Of a DNA stretch of 10,954 bases, positions 7,042 through 10,954 are shown one piece after another. The DNA comes from Candidatus Bathyarchaeota archaeon. Lineage in GTDB: Archaea; Thermoproteota; Bathyarchaeia; TCS64. The stretch spans positions 1 through 10,954 of the forward strand of contig VGJH01000018.1 in the NCBI GenBank assembly GCA_016867505.1. The letters are read 5' to 3'. Position numbers and translations under genes: made by a program. Under the pieces are notes generated by a model that saw only the letters and a program-made list of their open reading frames with translations, had not been told where the DNA came from and did not search any database. Every line of letters begins with the position of its first letter. Within the stretch, counting starts at the first letter, position 1.

Positions 7042-7427
7042 TTATTCTTTAATGGATTCAAATGGTTTTAAAGAAATAATCCTAATAAAGTTATAAATTC
7101 GTTGATTTTCGCTTATTTAATTAAAATAATAAATAATGTTTTTAATGATTATTTAAATTAACTATATTTATTTTACTATTTAAAATATATAACCTGTTGA
7201 ATATTTTTATTTCTCTAAAAAATTTTTAAATTATCTTAATATTCCTAATTGATAAACTTCAACACATAAGAGTATAAAAGACTGATAATATGCTAACTGA
7301 AATAATAGCCTTAACATATATCTTAGAGACACTCAAACAAATAGAACGCTTACACTCCTCATAATTAGTACTACCTTATCATAAATACAATAATCTATTT
7401 AATAAAATATAATAATTAAAGAAAAAA

Positions 7428-7443
7428 ATGTATTCGGATACAT
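7428..7443. repeat. Short inverted repeat upstream of the glycosyltransferase
   Basis: ATGTAT at 7428-7433 and ATACAT at 7438-7443 are perfect complements around TCGG. The right arm's GGATACA (7436-7442) is also complementary to TGTATCC at 7463-7469, so two exclusive pairings are possible. It lies 48 bases before the start codon and just upstream of the presumed TATA box, a position that suits an operator. The arms are short and chance cannot be excluded. Confidence 0.35.
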
Positions 7444-7452
7444 AACCAAATA

Positions 7453-7462
7453 TTAAATTAAT
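7453..7462 (+). promoter_or_regulatory. Possible TATA box of the glycosyltransferase gene
   Basis: TTAAATTAAT would place transcription start around 7482-7487, only a few bases before the ATG at 7491. No ribosome-binding site precedes that ATG, so a leaderless or nearly leaderless transcript fits. Confidence 0.3.
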
Positions 7463-7490
7463 TGTATCCTCCAATAAACTAGATTAAACA

Positions 7491-8766
7491 ATGGAACAAG
7501 AATACAATACCGATTTAGTATTAATCACTAATAGTTACCCGTTTGGAGCAGTTGCAGAATCATTCTTAGACAAAGAAATTCCTTTTTTAAGTCAATTTTT
7601 CGAAAAAGTAACGATTGTCCCTTTGTCCTATCCCTCAGAGGTTGAAAGAGTAACCCGCGAACTCCCAAATAACATCTTTTGCGACACTTCTTTCATCGAA
7701 CAAAAAAATTTAGAAAAAAATAATGGTTCTAAAATAAAATATTTTTCAATGAAGCATTTTTACAGTGAATTATTTCATAAACCCGTAAGTCTCTACGATA
7801 AAATTTCTAGAAAAAAAATGTTGGATTCTCTACATCTTTCACTTCAACTGGAAAAGTGGTTAAATAAATACCTAAAAAACAACACTCTCAACCTAAAACG
7901 TACCGTTTTTTATACTTATTGGTTAACGTGGGCAACTATGGGAGTCAGTTTAACGAAATCAAAATTTAGAGATATCAAACTTGTTTCAAGGGCTCATGGC
8001 TACGACTTATATGAAGAACGCTATTCGTCACCTTATATTCCATTCCGATTACCCGCCTTATCTAAGTTAGAAAAACTATACCTAATCTCCCAACACGGAA
8101 AAAATTACATCACAGAAAAATATCCTAAATTAAAAAATAAAGTAGAAGTATCAAATTTAGGTGTAACCAGCCAAAAAACCCTTTCAGAAACTTCTAAAGA
8201 TGGTGCATTTCGACTACTTTCCTGCTCTTACATTGTCCCAGTGAAACGCATCGAACTAATAGTTCAAGGTCTCAGCTTACTTGGGCGAAAGAGACCCGAA
8301 CTTAATGTAATTTGGACCCACATAGGGTATGGAGCAAATAAAGAGGAGATAGAAAAGCTTGCTTCAGATATTTTACCTGACAATATTCAAACTAATTTTA
8401 TGGGGCTATTAAAAAATTCTGAAGTTTTAACTTATTATCGTGACAACCCCGTCGATGTCTTCATAAATGTAAGCTCTTCAGAAGGGATACCTGTATCTAT
8501 CATGGAAGCCCAGAGCTTCGGAGTTCCAGCAATAGCTCCTATGGTAGGCGGGATTCCCGAGATTCTATCCAATAGTTGTGGGATCCTATTAAAAGAGAAC
8601 CCATCAACCCTTGAGATATTAGAGGCGATAGAATTCTTTATCAATAACCCAAACGAAGCAAAAAAAAATGAGGATTAACAGCTATAACAATTGGGATACA
8701 AAGTTCAATGCATCAAAAAATTTTCAGGAATTCGCTAAACAATTAAAACATCTCGGACCATTCTAA
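7491..8766 (+). CDS. GT4-type glycosyltransferase with a 3' frameshift in an A9 tract
   Basis: This GT-B fold glycosyltransferase most resembles family GT4. Its acceptor-side half includes NSYPFGAVAESFLDKEI, TYWLTWATMG and SRAHGYDLYEE. The donor-binding half has the E331-x7-E339 motif (EGIPVSIME) followed by AQSFGVPAIAPMVGGIPEI. Such enzymes move a sugar from a nucleotide donor to a glycan or lipid on the cytoplasmic face; polysaccharide or S-layer glycan synthesis is a guess. The uninterrupted frame stops at 8678 after AKKNED. Dropping one A from the nine at 8660-8668 continues it as KKMRINSYNNWDTKFNA... to a stop at 8766. That is the helical tail typical of the family, and gives 424 residues. 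No ribosome-binding site precedes the ATG. No other glycan genes are nearby. Confidence 0.83.
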
Positions 8767-9063
8767 ACAAAAATTGTAGAGCAAATCTTTCCTAACTAAA
8801 TTGTCACCTACCATAAGAAATGTTCGATAATCGTTACTTAATAAAAACGAAAAGTAGTCTATGGAAAAAAACTTTTATTATAAGTGGTAAAAAAAGATAA
8901 ATGCTCATTATATTATTTATCAAAGTCATTGTATAGTTTTGTCAATAAAGGGTTATTCTCGTCAATTGAGATTAATTAAATGGTATAATTTCTTTATAAA
9001 CTAGTCATTAATGGAGTATTATTTAAATGATTTATATACTGGTTATTCTGTATTTATAAACTC
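8767..9063. other. AT-rich intergenic region before the TBP operon
   Basis: About 300 bases without a convincing gene. It presumably holds the end of the glycosyltransferase transcript and the promoter of the next operon (9031-9038). No RNA gene or sizeable inverted repeat was recognised. Confidence 0.6.
9031..9038 (+). promoter_or_regulatory. TATA box of the TBP operon
   Basis: TTTATATA lies 26-33 bases before the ATG at 9064. The usual TATA-to-start distance puts transcription initiation at or next to that ATG. No ribosome-binding site precedes the ATG, so the first gene is probably read from a leaderless transcript. Confidence 0.5.
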
Positions 9064-9390
9064 ATGAAGTACGTCCAGCTCAAAACCGTCAGAGATCTTC
9101 TTATGCTTGTTGCCTCTGCTCCAAATGCTAGTGTTATTCAGCATCTAGAATCTAATGGTTCACACCTATACTTTATTGTAGGCGGAACACTTCATGAGGT
9201 GTTTTTATACTTTGTTAAAGAAAAGACCCCGCTGGGCGGCAACTTTATCACCTATAATAGTTACTCAGGTCAGGTTGGTTCAAATGAGAAAGTTGTTCAT
9301 GAACCAAATGTAAGTAGTTTCCCAGTTGTAGAGATTAAGAGTCAAGATCTCCTACCTGAAGAACTACTAAGTAAAGTCGAGAATTTATAG
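9064..9390 (+). CDS. Small conserved-looking protein of unknown function upstream of TBP
   Basis: This 108-residue soluble protein matches no family I recognise. It has no membrane segment, no signal peptide and no cysteines. An N-terminal helical part (about 1-27) leads into a part with strand-like stretches (SHLYFIVGG, HEVFLYFVKE, FPVVEIKS) and an acidic C-terminal helix. The pattern suggests a compact alpha/beta fold. The codon use and the short 24-base gap to the TBP gene argue that it is real and co-transcribed. The ATG at 9064 has no ribosome-binding site but lies at leaderless distance from a TATA box. A role linked to basal transcription is only a guess from position. Confidence 0.68.
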   Translation: MKYVQLKTVRDLLMLVASAPNASVIQHLESNGSHLYFIVGGTLHEVFLYFVKEKTPLGGNFITYNSYSGQVGSNEKVVHEPNVSSFPVVEIKSQDLLPEELLSKVENL

Positions 9391-9401
9391 GTGTTTAAAA
9401 A

Positions 9402-9408
9402 GGAGTGA
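9402..9408 (+). promoter_or_regulatory. Ribosome-binding site selecting a TTG start for TBP
   Basis: GGAGTGA ends six bases before the TTG at 9415. No ATG occurs before the first conserved strand of the protein, so this site supports initiation at TTG. Confidence 0.6.
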
Positions 9409-9414
9409 AAAAGA

Positions 9415-9981
9415 TTGGACGCTAAAAAAGATTTGCATATAAGTATTGAGAATGTTGTCGCGTCTGCGACCCTTGACCAAAAGATTGACCTTCTAGCAAT
9501 AATGAAAGTATTCAGAAATGTTGAGTATCGTCCAAAACAATTCCCAGGACTTGTCTTCCGTTTAAAACGCCCAAAAACAGCGACACTAATTTTTGGTAGC
9601 GGGAAAATGGTTTGTACTGGAGCAAAGTCAGAGAAACAAGCACGTAGTGCTGTTAAGAAGGTCGTAAGAGAGCTAAAAACTAATGGAATAATTATTTTGG
9701 GAAAGCCTAAAATTGTTATTCAAAACATTGTTGCCTCTGCGAATCTTCATGGGAAAATTGATCTTGAAACTGCAGCTGATATAATGGATAATGTAATGTA
9801 CGAACCAGAGCAGTTCCCAGGTTTAATCTTCAGAATGGGAGATCCCAAAGTAGTCATGCTACTTTTCGCTAGTGGAAAACTAGTATGCACTGGTGCAAAG
9901 CATGAAGACATGGTACGCGAAGCAGTAGAGAAACTTCATGACATCCTAGAAGACTATGATCTAATATATTATGAGGATTAG
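9415..9981 (+). CDS. tbp: TATA-binding protein TBP
   Basis: This is a basal archaeal transcription factor that binds and bends the TATA box and recruits TFB and RNA polymerase. At 188 residues it has the usual archaeal size. It is built from two direct repeats: ENVVASATLDQKIDL (12-26) matches QNIVASANLHGKIDL (103-117). PKQFPGLVFR (40-49) matches PEQFPGLIFR (131-140), and SGKMVCTGAKSE matches SGKLVCTGAKHE. The paired stirrup phenylalanines that intercalate into DNA are F43/F48 and F134/F139. The short acidic tail (EDYDLIYYED) is common in archaeal TBPs. The start codon is TTG, supported by GGAGTGA at 9402-9408. It lies between the 108-residue protein gene and the RPC34-like gene in one operon. 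All key residues are present and I see no sign of transfer or decay. Confidence 0.97.
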   Translation: MDAKKDLHISIENVVASATLDQKIDLLAIMKVFRNVEYRPKQFPGLVFRLKRPKTATLIFGSGKMVCTGAKSEKQARSAVKKVVRELKTNGIIILGKPKIVIQNIVASANLHGKIDLETAADIMDNVMYEPEQFPGLIFRMGDPKVVMLLFASGKLVCTGAKHEDMVREAVEKLHDILEDYDLIYYED

Positions 9982-9992
9982 GGGGCACAGAA

Positions 9993-10340
9993 GTGTCCCA
10001 TAAGAACAATCTCGAGCAGAGAGCTCAGAAAATTATCCTCGAATCAGGTGATGATGGAATAATGCAGAGTGAGCTATGGAAGAAACTAGGAGTAAGTAGC
10101 AGAGAAGGCAGTCGTTTAGCATTAAAATTTGAGGAAAAAGGGACAATAGAAAGAAGAAAAATATTGCATGAAGGCAGGTGGAGTTACAAATTATTCAGTA
10201 AAAAAGAGTATGTCACATTAGATACTATAAATGGGTGTCCATGCATGATCTGTCAAGAGATCGATAAATGTTTTGAAGGAGGCTTAAAAGATCCTTTAAG
10301 CTGCTTAGACTTATCTTCATGGATTTCTCCGAAAAGCTGA
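9993..10340 (+). CDS. RPC34/RPC39-like winged-helix protein with Fe-S cysteines
   Basis: This 115-residue protein has an N-terminal winged helix (about 5-68, recognition helix near SSREGSRLALKFEEKG). A C-terminal cysteine cluster follows: C84-x2-C87-x5-C93-x10-C104, with an extra C82. That spacing and the surrounding pattern (C-EGG...P-SC-L..W) match, as I recall, the 4Fe-4S cluster of the RNA polymerase III subunit RPC39/RPC34. Archaeal homologs of this subunit are reported from Crenarchaeota and Thaumarchaeota. It is far shorter than the roughly 300-residue eukaryotic subunit, with one winged helix. It starts at GTG, seven bases after a G5 run at the TBP stop. Co-location with TBP supports a role in transcription initiation. 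A generic MarR-like DNA-binding protein is less likely given the cluster. Confidence 0.75.
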   Translation: MSHKNNLEQRAQKIILESGDDGIMQSELWKKLGVSSREGSRLALKFEEKGTIERRKILHEGRWSYKLFSKKEYVTLDTINGCPCMICQEIDKCFEGGLKDPLSCLDLSSWISPKS

Positions 10341-10369
10341 TTAGTATAACAACATTATAGTGCGAAGGC

Positions 10370-10954
10370 ATGGACAAGCGATTACTTGAGATCATAAAAT
10401 ATGGTGCAACCTTTGGAATGTTAATACTGTTCTTCTTCGGAGGAGGAATAGTTCTGAAAGGATTTCTGGGTGTTGATTACCCTATGATGGTAGTTGTCTC
10501 AGATAGCATGGTTCCAACCCTAGGTGTTGGAGACTATATTTTTGTAGCAAGTGTGCCAGATCCATACAATATCAATGCAGCACCTCAACCTAATGGCGAA
10601 ATCGTGGTTTTTCTTAAACCAAATTCATCTGATGAATATATTGTTCACCGAATAATTGATAAAGTAACAAGAAATGGGGAAGTTGCATACATCACTAAAG
10701 GCGACCATAACATGGGAGCAGATGCATGGTTTCTCTCACCCAAAAACATTGTTGGCCGTGTCATTAACCGAGTGCCTTTATTAGGCTACTTTAGCTTATT
10801 CATTAAAACATTCCAAGGTTTTGCTTTAGTAGTAATTTTAATGGGAATGTCATTTTTTATTGATAATTTAATGCCTAAGAAAAAAACACCCTCAATGGGA
10901 CGTTTTAATCCTCTAACTCTTATCCCACTGCTAATTGGACCAGTGATTTTAGGC
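10370..10954 (+). CDS. Signal peptidase I, archaeal Sec11 type, partial at right edge
   Basis: This membrane serine protease removes signal peptides from exported proteins. 195 codons are visible and the frame is still open at the window end. A membrane helix lies at about 12-31. The catalytic serine S46 lies in SDSMVPTL and histidine H93 in IVHRI. The box with GD at 111-112 and D118 (KGDHNMGAD) completes the active-site region. Having His where bacterial enzymes have Lys is the archaeal and ER type. A second helix (150-166) follows the catalytic domain, and another hydrophobic stretch (about 181-195) begins at the edge. This suggests a longer C-terminal membrane part than in minimal enzymes. 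TAG at 10358-10360 closes the frame upstream, so ATG 10370 is the first start. It lies 29 bases after the RPC34-like gene; the ribosome-binding site is weak. Confidence 0.92.
   Translation, partial: MDKRLLEIIKYGATFGMLILFFFGGGIVLKGFLGVDYPMMVVVSDSMVPTLGVGDYIFVASVPDPYNINAAPQPNGEIVVFLKPNSSDEYIVHRIIDKVTRNGEVAYITKGDHNMGADAWFLSPKNIVGRVINRVPLLGYFSLFIKTFQGFALVVILMGMSFFIDNLMPKKKTPSMGRFNPLTLIPLLIGPVILG

Larger units (their letters stand above)
7042..7490. other. AT-rich intergenic region between divergent genes
   Basis: Roughly 450 bases separate the leftward MFS gene from the rightward glycosyltransferase. I found no reading frame with coding character, no tRNA-like structure and no long repeat. Base composition is very AT-rich. 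Near the right end there are a short inverted repeat (7428-7443) and a probable promoter for the glycosyltransferase (7453-7462). Confidence 0.6.

Noticed and set aside
8435..8644. Leftward open frame inside the glycosyltransferase
   Set aside because: It is antisense to the EX7E donor-binding region and has no independent support.

Overview
The window is archaeal DNA. The evidence is a TATA-binding protein gene, a short RPC34/RPC39-like winged-helix protein with an iron-sulfur-type cysteine set, and a Ser/His-type signal peptidase. Ribosome-binding sites are of the GGTGA/GGAGG type, and archaeal BRE/TATA promoters precede several genes. The host DNA is AT-rich. An RPC34-like subunit points to a TACK or Asgard archaeon rather than a euryarchaeon, but the phylum cannot be fixed from this window.

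Layout. (1) 1-107 is the right end of an IS5-type insertion sequence whose body lies off the left edge. (2) 186-3226 is a tight rightward operon of four membrane-protein genes: a DUF6754-type protein, a polytopic protein, a protein with a large extracytoplasmic domain between two membrane segments, and a second polytopic protein. (3) 3255-4464 is a complete 1,210-bp IS5-family element with 19-bp terminal inverted repeats. Its transposase is split by one extra G. (4) 5661-4546 is a leftward thioredoxin-CcdA fusion, preceded on the same strand by an MFS transporter. The MFS coding region really begins at 6993, because a 1-base deletion hides its first 31 codons. (5) 7491-8766 is a GT4-type glycosyltransferase whose last 33 residues are displaced by an extra A in an A9 tract. 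(6) 9064 to the right edge is a rightward operon: an unrecognised 108-aa protein, TBP, the RPC34-like protein, and signal peptidase I, which runs off the window.

How they fit together. The four-gene membrane operon lies between two same-orientation IS ends, an arrangement like a composite transposon. Its function is unknown, although conserved relatives of all four products appear to exist in bacteria (recollection, not checked). The Trx-CcdA protein should carry electrons across the membrane to extracytoplasmic thiols. The last operon joins basal transcription factors to the protein-export peptidase. Three genes (transposase, MFS, glycosyltransferase) each carry a single-base indel in or next to a homopolymer. 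This raises the choice between sequencing error, true decay and, for the A9 tract, phase variation. No tRNA, rRNA, CRISPR array or replication origin was recognised.
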